Positions 12,768 through 24,164 of a stretch of 64,000 bases of DNA are shown here, piece after piece. The translations under genes were made by a program, and so were the position numbers. Each line of letters opens with the position of its first letter. Within the stretch, counting starts at the first letter, position 1. The notes beneath the pieces were generated by a model. It worked only from the letters and a program-made list of their open reading frames with translations, did no database searches and had not been told where the DNA came from. Source of the DNA: Sipunculus nudus (taxonomy: Eukaryota > Annelida > Sipuncula > Golfingiida > Sipunculidae); contig CM049307.1 in the NCBI GenBank assembly GCA_026874595.1, positions 53,071,870 through 53,135,869 on the forward strand, written 5' to 3'.

Positions 12768-14934
12768 CAAGGCCTACAGGCCTAATGCGAACCTGTGCAA
12801 ATGGATATACACCTGGTATAACGCTTCAATGCTGAACCACTACTTTTCATATATAAGAACAATGCAAGTACTAAACATTTTGAACAAGAAACAATACACA
12901 AACATCACTGCTGAAATTCTAGCATGGGTGCACACAACACAAAAATTATTGTAGGTGGCACCACCAGTTTTGTATACGACAAAGCTATTTGACATGTATA
13001 AATATGCCCAATTTAAGGCTGATATATCAAATTCCTCCATAGAATTAAGCAGGCACATACACTTTGCAAAAGTCATTGTAGATGGCGACACCTGTCTTGT
13101 GAACGAGAAAGCCATTAAAGACACATAGACAGGTCAGAATATCAGGCCTTGAGTCTGATGCACCGGGCTGACCAGGCTTTGGTGAGAAAGGCTGTTGCCG
13201 AGAGTGTACTGTGACAAATTACTGGCTCAGTCTACTGCACTGAGTGAACTCTTGACTTGCACCTGGCTAGACTGAGTGAACTTTTGACCTGTACTTGGCT
13301 GTACTGAATGAACATGAGAAGATCACATGATACTCATGAGGTGATCACATGCTACCCATGAAATGATCACATGCTGCCCATGAGGTGATCACATGCCTTG
13401 TGCTTGGCTGCACTCATTGAACTCTTGGCCTAAATCTGGCTGCACTGAATGAACTCTTGATCTGTTGCCAAATCTGAAACAGTTGGCAGTTTCTCAACCT
13501 ATTCAAGAAACATACACAATCTTGGCCTGTTATGTAACTCTGCTAAAATTTATCCAACACAAACCATTTGAACAAACTTGAGAAGGCTCGCCTCTGGGAT
13601 CATTTCTGTAAAATATTGAACAATTTGGCTGGACTCTTTACAAGAAGAAGAAGTTTTTATCAGCTTTTTCCCTGTAAAATCTAAGTAAATGCAGATAGCA
13701 AAAATAAGCTGAATCCATCAACATTTGATATGTGACTGATAATTGCATAAAATTTGGGGATGGTAGCTCCTGCTATTCCTGAGAAATTATGAATAATGTA
13801 CAGATGATATGTAATATCATAAATCTACATTTTTTAAAAGCTTTTAAAAAACATTCTTGTCAATATTTTCCATAGATATTCTAAAATCTAAATGTCTAGA
13901 GGCATGATGTAATGGATGCTGATTAAACTTGCCATAACTCAGCCAAAGTCACTGAACTGAGACCATTTGAACAAACTTGAATTATCAACATCTAAGGATA
14001 ATTAATGTGTGAGATTTAAGAATTTGGCCCAGTGGTTTTTGAGAAGAAGATTTTTGTAGCCACTTAGCTTACACGGGCTGTTATGGCACATGACTAAATT
14101 CAGCTTCCCATAACTCAGCCAAAAGTCACTGAACTGAGACCATTTGAACAAACTTGAATTATCAACATCTAAGGATAATTAATGTGTGAGATTTAAGAAT
14201 TTGGCAAATTGGTTTTTGAGAAGATTTTTGTAGCTACTTAGCTAAAATGGGCTATTATGGCATATGACTTAATTCAGCTTCCCATAACTTAGCCAAAAGT
14301 CACTGAACTGAGACCATTTGAACAATCTTAAGAACGCACTACCCTAGGAGCATTTCTGTGCGATATTAAACAATTAGGCCATTTCGTTTCAGAGAAGAAG
14401 TTATTTGTAGCTGTCAGTATGATACGGGCACTGATGACCCCCGTACAAAAAAGGCTGATGCAGATGGTGCCGCCAATACCTAAATTTCAGATATGACTCA
14501 TGTGACCAACATTGGCATAAAATTTGGTGATGATAGCTCAAGCCATTTCTGAGATTGTAATTTTAGTATGCTTTTTCGGACAGATGACTAAGTTCAACTT
14601 CCTGTAACTCGGCCAAAAATCACCAAACTCAAACCATTCGAACAAACTTGAGAGAGATTGTTCCAGGGATCATTTTTGTGAAATATTGGACAATTTGGCT
14701 GAACAGTTTCGGAAAAGAAGATTTTTAAATGTTTTTTAGATTTTTCCCTATAAAATCTAAGAAAATGCAGTTAGCCATAAAATAAGCGAAATCCAATAGA
14801 GTTTTTCAGATGCCTAATATTTTGCATAAAAATTCGTTATGCTAATTCTTGCCGTTTCAAGATAGTATGGGTTAACGTACAGACGACGGACAACGGACGC
14901 CGGAACACCATCGCATAAGCTCACAGGTTCGCTA
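12768..14934 (-). mobile_element. A2: complete family-A element nested in A1
   Basis: It begins with CAAG (12768) plus the AGGCCT-AC-AGGCCT hairpin and GCGAACCTGTG. It ends with CACAGGTTCGC (14922-14932) and TAAAA. At 2.17 kb it is the cleanest full-length copy here. The target is an A-run: the empty site 'gccaaaaagcactgaac' is visible at about 61906-61922, and A2 sits inside its As. Confidence 0.8.
13321..13400. repeat. 22-bp tandem repeat (GATCACATG units) in A2
   Basis: GATCACATG-type words start at 13321, 13343, 13365 and 13387, exactly 22 bases apart. A degenerate homologous block occurs at about 33295-33395. Confidence 0.85.
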
Positions 14935-15786
14935 AAAAAGCACTGAACCAAAACCATTTGAACAAACTTGAATTATCAACATCTGAGGATAATTAATGTG
15001 TGAGATTTAAGAATTTGGCCCAGTGGTTTTTGAGTAGAAGATCTTTGTAGCCACTGAGCTAAAATGGGCTGTTATGGGATATGACTAAATTCAGCTTCCC
15101 ATAACTTAGCCAAAAGTCACTGAACTGAGACCATTTGAACAAACTTCAGAAAGCACTACCCTAGGATCATTTTTGTGCAATATTAAATATTTTGGCCATA
15201 TGGTTTCAGAGAAGAAGTTTTTTGTAGCCCTCTGTGTGATACAGTCACTAATGACACCATACAAAAAAGGCCGATGCAGGTGGCGCCACCAATGCCTTAA
15301 TTTCAGATATGACCTATTTGACCAACATTGGCATAAAATTTGGTGATGTTAGCTCCAGCCGTTTCTGAGATTTAAATTTTTAATATGCTTTTTTGCACAG
15401 TTAACAAAGTTCAACCTCCTGTAACTCGGCCAAAAATCTCCAAACTGGAACCATTCGAACAAACTTTAGAAAAATTGTTCCAGGGATCATTCCTGTAAAA
15501 TATTGGACAATTTGGCTGGACAGTTTCAGAGAAGAAGATTATTAATTTAAAGCGTTTTCAGCTTTTTCCCTATAAAATGCAGTAAGAAAAAAAATTTTTT
15601 TTAAAACCTATAGTTTTTTGGATGACTGATTATTTGCAAAAAATTTGGTGATGCTAGCCGTTTTTTAGATAGCTATGGTTAACGTACAGACGACGCACGA
15701 CACACCACGGACGCCGCCGCACAAGCTCACAGGTTCGCTAAAAATCGCCCTCGCGCACTGATTTCTAAAAGAAGTGTCTGAGAACC

Positions 15787-16647
15787 AAACATTTTTTGGC
15801 GCCTTTCCCTACAGCGCTATTGGAGTTTTTCGTTTGGAAAAACCAATAGGAACATACATGAGCATGGTTCCAAATACCATGTGCACAATGTGGTGCGCCA
15901 CGCACAGAAATATCCCGGTGACAGCGTCCAGGCGGGATTCCATATTCGGAGTTTGGCAAAAAGTGGACGTTATCTGCAAATTTCAAAACGAAGTAACGCA
16001 TTTTTTTACCAAGCCTAAATCCTCAATTTATAGAAGGATATAGCCATGGCTACATATAAAACATTTCCATAAGAACGCGGTCCACGTGCTATGCCTTGCA
16101 CTGGTATACAGTCCGTAATATAAACGATTAGATCATTTTCCATTTGCACTCTTCCTCCGTATTCATTTAGGCACCAGTGTGATTATGTGAGGACAATGTC
16201 CCCCTATCCCTCACTTATAAACCTCACTTTTTATTCAATACCATATCTTATCCCCCCCCCCCTTTCAAATTGAAAATTTTGCCACACAAATATTGGATTT
16301 AATTTCAATCTGTAAATCAGCAAATTGTGCGTAATACGCCCGTCGCATATCTAGTGACTTTTTGCCTCAGTAAATATACATAAACTTGCAGGGAATGCAA
16401 CCGAGGTGAAAACCTGTATTGGTTAATATTCATTTGGAGTTCCATGAAAATACACTAATTTTTTGGTAAACCGTCAAATTTTAAAAAACAAATCCAACCT
16501 TGCACAAGGGGATACTCCATTTGAACCCTACACACGCACGAATAGGTTTCTTTAATGTTTGTGGCAACCTTTTTTCCATTAACACACATTTCTTGTTCAC
16601 TTTTATAACTTTCAAATAGACAAACTTTGAAAAAATATTGTGTAAAA
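15787..16647. other. no gene recognised; 3' flank of RPUSD1-like gene
   Basis: Intergenic sequence with a poly-C run at about 16253-16262. The opposing ORFs at about 15765-16043 overlap each other and lack any domain. Confidence 0.5.
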
Positions 16648-16653
16648 TTTATT
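16648..16653 (-). terminator. candidate poly(A) signal AATAAA of the RPUSD1-like gene
   Basis: On the minus strand AATAAA occurs at 16653-16648, only two bases after the stop codon (16658-16656). If used, it would give a very short 3'UTR; a later signal may be the real one. Confidence 0.4.
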
Positions 16654-16655
16654 CA

Positions 16656-17071
16656 TCAACTAAACCCAGACCCAGAATTTGTTTCATTAATATTAAGAGT
16701 TTCTTCAAATTCAGGACAGTCATTGTCAGATTCCTTGGTGACAGTGATATTTGTCTCCATGGCAACAGCACCTAAGCCCTCAGCAACCTTTTTGGTCCCC
16801 TGTGAAGAACACTGTGTTTTCCTCTTTAGAAAGTCACTAAGATCACTATATTTTTTAATTACATGAGTAACACTCCATTTAGGATCCACTTGGGGAACAA
16901 ATGGATCACTAGCAGTAACATCAATGTGTTCATGTTTCATGGGAATGATTAATCTGTATGCGTGAAGCATCATGCGGTATGGCCACACATCCTGTCGATT
17001 GCTGTAGGTGTAGTCGCCAACTATCAGGTGACCCACATGGCCACAGTGTACTCGTAGCTGATGTGTTCGTC
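16656..17071 (-). CDS. RPUSD1: RPUSD1-like exon 4 (C-terminal)
   Basis: The acceptor CTGTTTCAG ends at 17072. The exon completes Gly166 and encodes RTHQLRVHCGHVGHLIVGD, YRMMLHAYRLIIP and a hydrophilic tail to the stop at 16658-16656. The acidic, low-complexity tail is typical of the poorly conserved C-terminus. Confidence 0.92.
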
Positions 17072-20000
17072 CTGAAACAGCAAGATAAATGGACTACTCA
17101 TCAGGGTTGGGCAAAACCTGGGTTTTAAGTATAAAACCCAGCCCAGTGGGTTTTACAGGTTTAACCCGGGTAAACCCGGGTTTTATGGGTTTTATGGCCA
17201 ATATAGTCTCAAATGGCAACTGACTGATCTCTAAATTTCTTGTACCAGCTTAGGAAATACTGGGATCAGTATGTTTCTTTGCTTTAAAATGTATATAACT
17301 ATATAAATATATATAATATATAACTGATATTGGTGATATATAGCAGTTATAATGATAATTTTAAACTAGATGTGTCGGAACAACACGAATGCCCCCGCCT
17401 TGGGCAAATTAGAAACATTTGTAAAATTTGGAAAATTTTTTAAGTTCAGGAGGTGTTGTATGGTCAAAAGTAGGTCAACAAGGGCAAAATGCAAACTCGA
17501 TCTGTTACGGGTCATTATCAAGCAACACACCAAAAATCATGGGAGTATATGCAGGCATTGTGAAAAAAGTCCATACATGTGCATTTTCCATAAGAATCTG
17601 TGTCTTTCATGAAATTTTCTATGTTTAGGAGCCTTAAAACAATCAAAAGTAGATCAACCGGGATGAAACACAAACTCGATCTGTAACTGTCATTATCTGC
17701 CCACACAAAAAAAATCAGGGTGGTATCTGCAGGCAATGAGGAAAAAAAGTCAGTACATATGCATTTGTTATGAAAATTTATATTTTTCATGAAACTTTCT
17801 ATGTTAAGGAGCAGTCAAATGGTCAAAAATAGGTCAACTGGGACAAAACGTGAACTTGATCTATAACTGGTCATTATCTGCCCACACACCAAATATCAGG
17901 CCAATTTCTGCAGGTATTGTGAAGAAAAGTCTGTACAAGTGTATTTGTCATGAAAATATATATTTTACATGAAATTTCTATGTTCAGGAGCCGTAAAACA
18001 GTCAAAAGTAGGTCAACCGGGAAGAAATGCGAACTCCATCTGTAACTAGTCAATATCTGCCGACACACCAAAAATCAGGCCAATATCTGCAGGCATTGCG
18101 AAAAAAAGTCTGTACATGTGTATTTGTCATGAAATTTCATATTTTTCATGAAATTTTCTATGTTCAGGAGCCGTAAAACGGTCAAAACTAGGTCAACTGA
18201 GATGAAACGCGAACTCAATCTGTAACTATTCTATATCTGCCCACACACCAAAAATTAGGCCAATATCTGCAGGCATTGCGAAAAAAATTCTGTACATGTG
18301 TATCTGTCATGAATATTTCTATTTATCATTAAAATTTTCTAAGTTTAGGAGCCGTAAAACGGTCAAAAGTATGTCAACCGAGACAAAACGCGAACTCCAT
18401 CTGTAACTGGTCTATATCTGCCCACACACCAAAAATCAGACCAATATCTGCAGGCACTGCGAAAAAAAAGTCCGTACATGTGTATCTGTCATGAATATTT
18501 CTATTTTTCATGAAAATTTCTAAGTTTAGGAGCCGTAAAACGGTCAAAAGTAGGTCAACCAGGACAAAACGCGAACTCGATCTGTAACTGGTCTATATCT
18601 GTCCACACACCAAAAATCAGGCCAATATCTGCAGGCACTGCAAAAAAAGTCCGTACATGTGTTTTGTCATGAAATTTCATATTTTTCATGAAATTTTCTA
18701 TGTTTAGGAGCAGTAGGTCAAAAGTAGGTCAACAAGGACGAAACGCGAACTCGATCTGTAACTGGTCTATATCTGCTCACACACCAAAAATCAGGCCAAT
18801 ATCTGCAGGCATTGCGAAAAAAAGTCCGTACAACTGTTTGATTTCGGAATGACGGAAGGACGGAATGACGGACATGGGTAAAACTATATGCCCCAGCCAC
18901 TTTGTGGCAGGGGCATAAAAATCAGGAGTCTTTAAAATGGAGTATAAACCTACCGTGCTATGTAACTCCGATTATTTCAATCATATTTCTATCTGAATCT
19001 GTCATTTGTAATAATTTAATGATTTTAAAAAAATAATTTCCTTTGAATCAATGAAAGATTGAAAGTGGATGGATTACTTAATTTGGTATGTACACACACT
19101 GGCTAACTGGTCGACACAAGATGGTTACTGGTTGCAAAGTGTCAACTGATTAGCAGTACATGTATAAGATACCACACAGGTGAAGCCACAGTGACACCTC
19201 ACTGGGACTTTGCTGCAAAAGCAATGGCATCCACTGGGCACTGACACTTTGGGAGTTATTGTTATTACAAGAATATGACAGGTTGTAGTGGAGTACAGCC
19301 TAGGTAATCAAGAGTTACAAAGGATTTCATTATGGTATGATTCTGCTATATATATCCAGGGCATGTGAGAGATCTTTAGTTCTAGGTCTTTTCAGTCATA
19401 CTCATAGTGATCTCTGACCCATGAAACCTAAACTTATTGCATGGACAATCACTGTAGTTTTCCTCTTTATTTGATTATATGCATTTTATGCAGCCATTCT
19501 TATATTGAACAGAATGCTTCTAGAAAAGCCCTAATCATATTGCCCATTAAAAAATGCATGTGGGTTTTAAGGCTTATTGCCCGCCCAGGTAATAAGGTGT
19601 ATTACCCGCCAAGGTTTACCCACCCCGGTATTACCCGCCCAACCCTGCTACTCATACATTAATTATATATCCTAAAAACCTTTAAAACATATAAATTCTA
19701 GTTTCATATTTGATATTTGAATAATTTCAAGTCTTATTACAGTGGGTAACACTTCAAAGAATATTGAATATTAATACAACCTAAATAGCAAAATAAATGG
19801 ACTAAAAATATATTCTACAAGCATTTATTCCTGTAAATTGAAGCTTAATCCATATTAAATATTTATATAATTAATATAATAATTGTAATTATATACTGAT
19901 ATTATTACAGTAAAGACATAAATGAAACATTTAATACTAACCTTCAGGAAATATTATAAGCAAAGCAAATGTAATATTTGACTTGGTTTTACAATACCAA

Positions 20001-20880
20001 TTTACATAAATGTTAACAAAATAACATAAAAAGACAATGAATTAAATATGTTCATTTTAAAAATTTATATATTTACCTGTTTGTGGGATCAGTAAAATTT
20101 TAGAAGCTGGGGAGCCGTCATATTCACCGTGCTCCAAAGTGACAATGGTGGTTGAGGCTGCTCGAGGATTCTCACAAGCAGGGTTGTCTGTTGTCGCCAT
20201 CTTGTGGCACTCACAGACACTAGAATCCCTCCCAATTGCAATATCCACATCCTGCCTGTCTTGTTGAACATGCCCACGCACCTATTAAATAAACAGTGTT
20301 TCTTATCTGGTGAATAATACAAAGTATTCTTAAATTTCAGTATATTTGTATATATACTATGATATGTATTTCTGTTCTGTAATATATTACAGTCTAGCTA
20401 AAACTGAACAATGTTACTAAAGCAAGAAGAGATTTGTTATAATGATTAAATTTTTCTCCAAAGACTTTGAGCATTATTAAATGGGTGAAAAATGAGAAAT
20501 AAATTTAAAAGCTTACCAGTGCTAAGTAATGTTTTGTTACATACTGGTTCCTGAAGGCTTTGGAGGCCCAACGCGCTCCTTTTTTGTTGAATGCAACACA
20601 GAGGGCTCCACTGGTGGCATAATCCAGGCGATGACAAAATCTGAAGCAACCATAAACCTGGGTCACATTTACATTACTATATAACTATACATGTTGTCAC
20701 AGGAGCTGATTTCCTTGCCATCAATAACACACACTCTAGTGATTAAACATATTTGAAAGAGCATCATCAGTCCCTCCAGAAATTCCAGAAAATTTGGAAA
20801 ACCTATCATATTTATCCATATATTAAATTAAATGTAATGAATAAACATATTTTATGCATAATCAAGCATAAAATACATAC

Positions 20881-20932
<52 letters not shown>

Positions 20933-21440
20933 GTATAATTGGCAAACCATTCCAATGCAACATTTTTTTTATCTTCAACACTATATAAAACATCAGTCTG
21001 TACCACATATAGTTTTATAGATAGTTCTAGTATATAATTGTACCTTAGTACCACATAATACATGTACTTTATACAGTAAAAACCTTGCCTAAGGACCACC
21101 TCAATTTAGCAACCACCCCAAAATAACGACCACATTTTAAGGTAAAAAATTTTTTGCTCATTATATCATAACTCATTGACCACCTGGAAAATGTGAACCC
21201 TTATCAAGGTCCTGTTGATGGTCCTAATTTTGTGCTTTCACTGTTCCCTCTTATATACACTATATATACCAACCTAAATCCATGAGTTGCTGAAGCAGAT
21301 ACAAGGTCAGGGAAGAGCTTCCGGAGCTGTGTTTCCACTGTGATACAGTCCACTGGGTCATCGCTGTTGACCTTGATATCCTGACGTTTGTTAACAACCA
21401 CAAAGTTGTCACTTTTGTACATCACTGTTATGTCCGTCAT
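16656..21440 (-). CDS. RPUSD1: RPUSD1-like RNA pseudouridine synthase (RluA family), four coding exons
   Basis: Joining exons 21440-21274, 20640-20517, 20281-20077 and 17071-16656 gives 912 nt, a 303-residue protein; human RPUSD1 is about 312. RluA-family enzymes isomerise uridine to pseudouridine in RNA. The catalytic motif HRLDYATSG lies at residues 59-67 with Asp62 as the predicted nucleophile, and it is formed only after splicing. GRTHQLRVH (166-174) is the conserved C-terminal core motif, followed by GHLIVGDYTY and RMMLHAYRL. All three introns are GT-AG and keep frame (phases 2, 0, 1). I chose ATG 21440 because its position matches the human start and it has A at -3. An in-frame ATG at 21605, directly preceded by a stop, would add 55 residues that resemble nothing. 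Intron 3 is 3.0 kb and carries nested mobile elements. Substrate RNA and cell compartment are not shown by the sequence. Confidence 0.92.
17102..19647. mobile_element. hAT-like element in RPUSD1 intron 3, perfect 8-bp TSD
   Basis: The termini are CAGGGTTGGGC (17102-17112) and its inverted copy GCCCAACCCTG (19637-19647). They are flanked by the direct repeat CTACTCAT at 17094-17101 and 19648-19655. An 8-bp duplication with CAGGG termini is the hAT signature. Subterminal 'aacccggg' and 'ttacccgcc' words repeat near the ends. There is no transposase ORF. It contains the nested element B2. Confidence 0.85.
17366..18921 (-). mobile_element. B2: Helitron2-like element nested in the hAT-like element
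   Basis: The start CTAG (17366) is followed by the B hairpin with one mismatch (GTGTCGGAACAACAC) and ATGCCCCCGCC. The end GGCAGGGGCAT (18906-18916) plus A-run is a one-base variant of the inverted copy. The core is the same ~180-bp tandem unit as B1 and B3. It sits within RPUSD1 intron 3. Confidence 0.75.
20077..20281 (-). CDS. RPUSD1: RPUSD1-like exon 3
   Basis: The acceptor AATAG ends at 20282 and the donor GTAAAT starts at 20076. It encodes residues 98-165 (VRGHVQQDRQDVDIAIGRDS ... SKILLIPQT) plus one base of Gly166. The stretch IAIGRDS and the VxLEHGxY segment match the vertebrate RPUSD1 pattern. Confidence 0.92.
20517..20640 (-). CDS. RPUSD1: RPUSD1-like exon 2 (catalytic HRLD motif)
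   Basis: The acceptor TTGCTTCAG ends at 20641 and the donor GTAAGC starts at 20516. The 124 nt encode residues 57-97, FCHRLDYATSGALCVAF onward to HYLAL, and contain the catalytic aspartate. Confidence 0.92.
20881..20936. repeat. (TA)n(CA)n(TA)n microsatellite in RPUSD1 intron 1 vicinity
   Basis: A compound dinucleotide repeat lies within intron 1 (20641-21273). It gives rise to spurious YIYI-rich ORFs on both strands. Confidence 0.9.
21274..21440 (-). CDS. RPUSD1: RPUSD1-like exon 1
   Basis: It encodes residues 1-55 plus two bases of codon 56 (VMYKSDNFVVVNKRQDIKV... HGF). The donor is AG|GTTGGT at 21273-21272. It is phase 2, completed by the A that begins exon 2 to give Arg56 ahead of FCHRLD. 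The frame is open upstream to 21605. Confidence 0.88.
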
Positions 21441-21605
21441 CTTTACCCTACATGCCTGACCGAGTGCGATGCGCAATATATTGATGTAGATCCATCGGAT
21501 TTGGTTTGAGACTTTTAAGGACAACGAATACAGAAATGTTTGAAACCATGTCACAAGCAAGTTCAACTTTGGATTGGTCCGATCATTCTTGGAATGGTTG
21601 TCCAT

Positions 21606-22210
21606 CTATACTTGTAACTGATCCTCCTCAGTAACAGCACTGACCTGGTGTACAAAAAGAATATACAGTATGTTATCAATATAAACCCTTTTCTGATTAA
21701 TATTGCATTTTTTTAAATTTTTAAACATGACTTTGTATAAATTTTTTAAACACATATACTCCATAACCATGGAAGACATCTTTGTGAAATTTTCAGCATT
21801 TACAGACAGGTAAATGTTCATTATGTCAGTTTGTGCTAATTACCTTTGTTGGTTCACCTGAAACACCCAAAACCCAGTGTTTTGTGTACCTGTGATGAAA
21901 CACCATGAAACACTCATTTGAATTCTACTTTGAAGCAAAAAGCTGGCATCAGTATATAAATTATCATCTGTTGGAAGTTTTAATGCAGTATTGTACCAAT
22001 CCTTTGTGAAATTAAAGCAAACAAGTTGTTTTGTACACCTGCAAGTGTTCAGTGTAAGTGCAACTAGGGCCACTAGGGGGCAGCATCATAGCTGGCATAA
22101 TTAGCTGCTGTGTTTGCCGTTGAAACTGATTGCAACATGAAATGCTCTTTTTTGACTTGATTTTATATTATCATGTTACAATATTCCAAAGATGTATTCA
22201 ACAGATGATT
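21606..22210. other. 5' flank of the RPUSD1-like gene; no gene recognised
   Basis: This is the probable promoter and 5'UTR side of the minus-strand RPUSD1-like gene, ending where element C5 begins. Short ORFs here have no domains. I could not place a promoter. Confidence 0.45.
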
Positions 22211-23311
22211 ATTGTATCCACCAAATCAGAGTTTTGCAGAAACTATGTTTTCAGCTGGACACTGCCACCACACAGGTTCCCAGAGAACTCTTCTGTAACC
22301 ACTCACCGCAAATTTATGAAACTCGGAATTATGATCAGGTCACATGTGAACTGCTGAGCCCTCATTTAGGTTGACCTCTGACCTTTCCTCTCTGCAGAGC
22401 ATCCATCTATTTGTCTGTTTTCACACATAAACCCAAATATCTTGGGATTGTTTGACACATCAGGCTATGAGTTTACATGAGTGTAGATCTTGTATAGCGC
22501 TATATCAATCTTAAAACTGGAGGTGCCATCTACAACTATTTTTGCACAGCTTCTATCCACTGTTTGTCTGCCTTGGGTTAAAATCAATCTTTCTCTTCAG
22601 TGGTTGGATTTATTGCCTGGTAATTTAGCACATATGGACATCATGGATACGTTTCTCATTTATATGACAGGTGGTGCCACCTACAATCACGCTTACGTTT
22701 CAGACATTCATGCTACTATCTCAGGACTGGTTTGAGATAGTATATATCTTGCATAGCTCTTTATCATACACAAAAAACGGTGGTGCCACCTGCACCTTTT
22801 TTTGCATTTTGTGATCTGTTTGTCTGTCTAGGGTACAAATCACTCATAACTCAGCAGTGGTTGACTTATCATGTGGATACAATGTTGATATATTGTGGAT
22901 ACAATCATGGATAGATTTTTTTGTTGAGTTGCCAGATGGCGCCACCTATAAACACATTAACATTTAAATGGCAGACATCAATGCTAATATCTCAGGACTG
23001 TTTGATGTCTCAGATGGAAATTTTTCTTGAGTAAAAACCTTACATAGCTCTACAGCTTATTAAAATTTGGTGGCTCAACCAACAACAATGTTTGCGTGGT
23101 GTCCATCTGTTCATCAGATTAGGGTAAAAAATCACTCATGTCTCAGCAATGGTTTGACTTATCCACCTGAAATTTTGCATATGTATACATCTTGGATAGC
23201 TTTTTCATTCAAATGACAGTTGGCGCTACCTACAATCATGTTAAAGTGGCAGACATCCATGATTAAATCTAAGGACTGATATAACATATCGGCCTAACCC
23301 TAGTTGTCACA

Positions 23312-23327
23312 CCCCCCCCCCCCCCCC
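23312..23327. repeat. poly-C run of 16
   Basis: An uninterrupted run of 16 C in C5, just before the small element at 23341. Confidence 0.85.
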
Positions 23328-23340
23328 ATGAACAATAATA

Positions 23341-23754
23341 TGCTGCATTCGTTACCATTGGAATAGATGGTACGTACGAGTTTCCCAGTGGGAAACCTGT
23401 TCGACATGTGACCCAAGTGGAACATACCACTGGGAAACTGGGATTTGACAGAGCAAGTCAATCTGTTCCACTTGGCAACCTTCACCTTTATTCACTGCTT
23501 TTCGAGAAGTAGGGAGCAAATAAATAAACCAATAATGGCAATATCTGACTGGTTTACATAAAAGTTTTAAATGACAAATAAAGTTGAACCAATGTAACAT
23601 GAAACATATTTTATTAATTAGTTTCTCTTCAGTAACTATCACAAAATAAACATCCGGTCAGTGGGTCTTTTGTTGGGTACCGAAAGTTTGCAAGTCGTAC
23701 GAACAAGCTGCCATCTGGTACATACCATCTGTACGAGCGTTAACAAACGCAGCA
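23341..23754. mobile_element. small TIR element (MITE) inside C5
   Basis: The left end TGCTGCATTCGTTA and the inverted right end (TGCTGCGTTTGTTA read on the minus strand) form imperfect terminal repeats; 'gatggtacgtacgag' and its near complement follow inside. It separates two parts of C5. The target duplication is not clear. Confidence 0.5.
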
Positions 23755-24109
23755 TGATGCAACAAATCTCACTCTATTTCCCCTTACCACTCAATCCATG
23801 CTTCACTTCACCCATACCACTCTGATTTCGTAGGATACATTCTGGTCCCTTGTCGTCTACCTGTATCTCAGGTTATCAACTAGTGTAACTTATACTAGCT
23901 TCAAATTTGAAGTTAAGTGCATATTTTGTCATAGGTACCAAAACCTCACAGGTGTTTTAGCTGGCTGCCTTTGACTTGTATGTAGCAAAGGTAAATACAG
24001 GTAAAATGTAGAACTTTTCTTTCCTCTCACTGACATTTATTAACTCATAACTGACCAATATATCCTTATCATATGAACAAATTAAAGAAATGAAACCTGC
24101 ACTATAACA

Positions 24110-24112
<3 letters not shown>

Positions 24113-24161
<49 letters not shown>
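24113..24161. repeat. (TA)n microsatellite
   Basis: About 24 TA units. The IYIYIY ORF reading through it is spurious. Confidence 0.9.

Positions 24162-24164
<3 letters not shown>

Larger units (their letters stand above)
8532..15740 (-). mobile_element. A1: Helitron2-like element, 7.2 kb including nested C1 and A2
   Basis: The left end is CAAG (8532) followed by AGGCCT-AC-AGGCCT, a hairpin, and then GCGAACCTGTG (8551-8561). The right end has the inverted copy CACAGGTTCGC (15728-15738) followed by TAAAA. It carries its own repeats (a ~35-bp 'tgaactcttgacctg' tandem and 22-bp GATCACATG units in the A family), short GGTGGCACCACC-type palindromes, and two later insertions: C1 (8724-11271) and A2 (12768-14934). 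Sequence before and after A2 joins into the same phrase found uninterrupted at about 61900-61920, so A1 is one element. Confidence 0.75.
8279..15786. mobile_element. MITE (family I) split by nested elements
   Basis: GGTTCTCAGA (8279-8288) and its exact inverted copy TCTGAGAACC (15777-15786) are the termini. Without the inserted element A1 the MITE is only about 300 bp (8279-8531 plus 15741-15786). A second copy at about 31860-32136 has the same internal sequence and the same right end (CTGAGAACC) without A1 inside it, which supports the reconstruction. The target duplication is unclear. Confidence 0.65.
22211..23872 (+). mobile_element. C5: family-C element in the opposite orientation, interrupted
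   Basis: The left end (GTATCC-ACC at 22214, then TTTTGCAGAAACTATG) is the reverse complement of the C right end. The right part (about 23755-23872, 'cacttcacccataccactctgatttcg' region and a CTTGTCGTCTAC hairpin remnant) is the reverse complement of the C left end. GGTGGTGCCACC-type boxes recur between them. A 414-bp element sits at 23341-23754. Confidence 0.6.

Noticed and set aside
15765-16043. Opposing 78- and 89-codon ORFs next to the MITE end
   Set aside because: They overlap on opposite strands, cross the MITE terminus and match no domain.
20753-21099. ORFs with IYIYIY runs near the RPUSD1 exons
   Set aside because: They are translations of the TA/CA microsatellite in intron 1.
21441-21605. 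55-residue N-terminal extension of the RPUSD1-like protein
   Set aside because: Open and in frame, but not similar to RPUSD1 and preceded directly by a stop; the ATG at 21440 matches the family start better. Kept only as an alternative.
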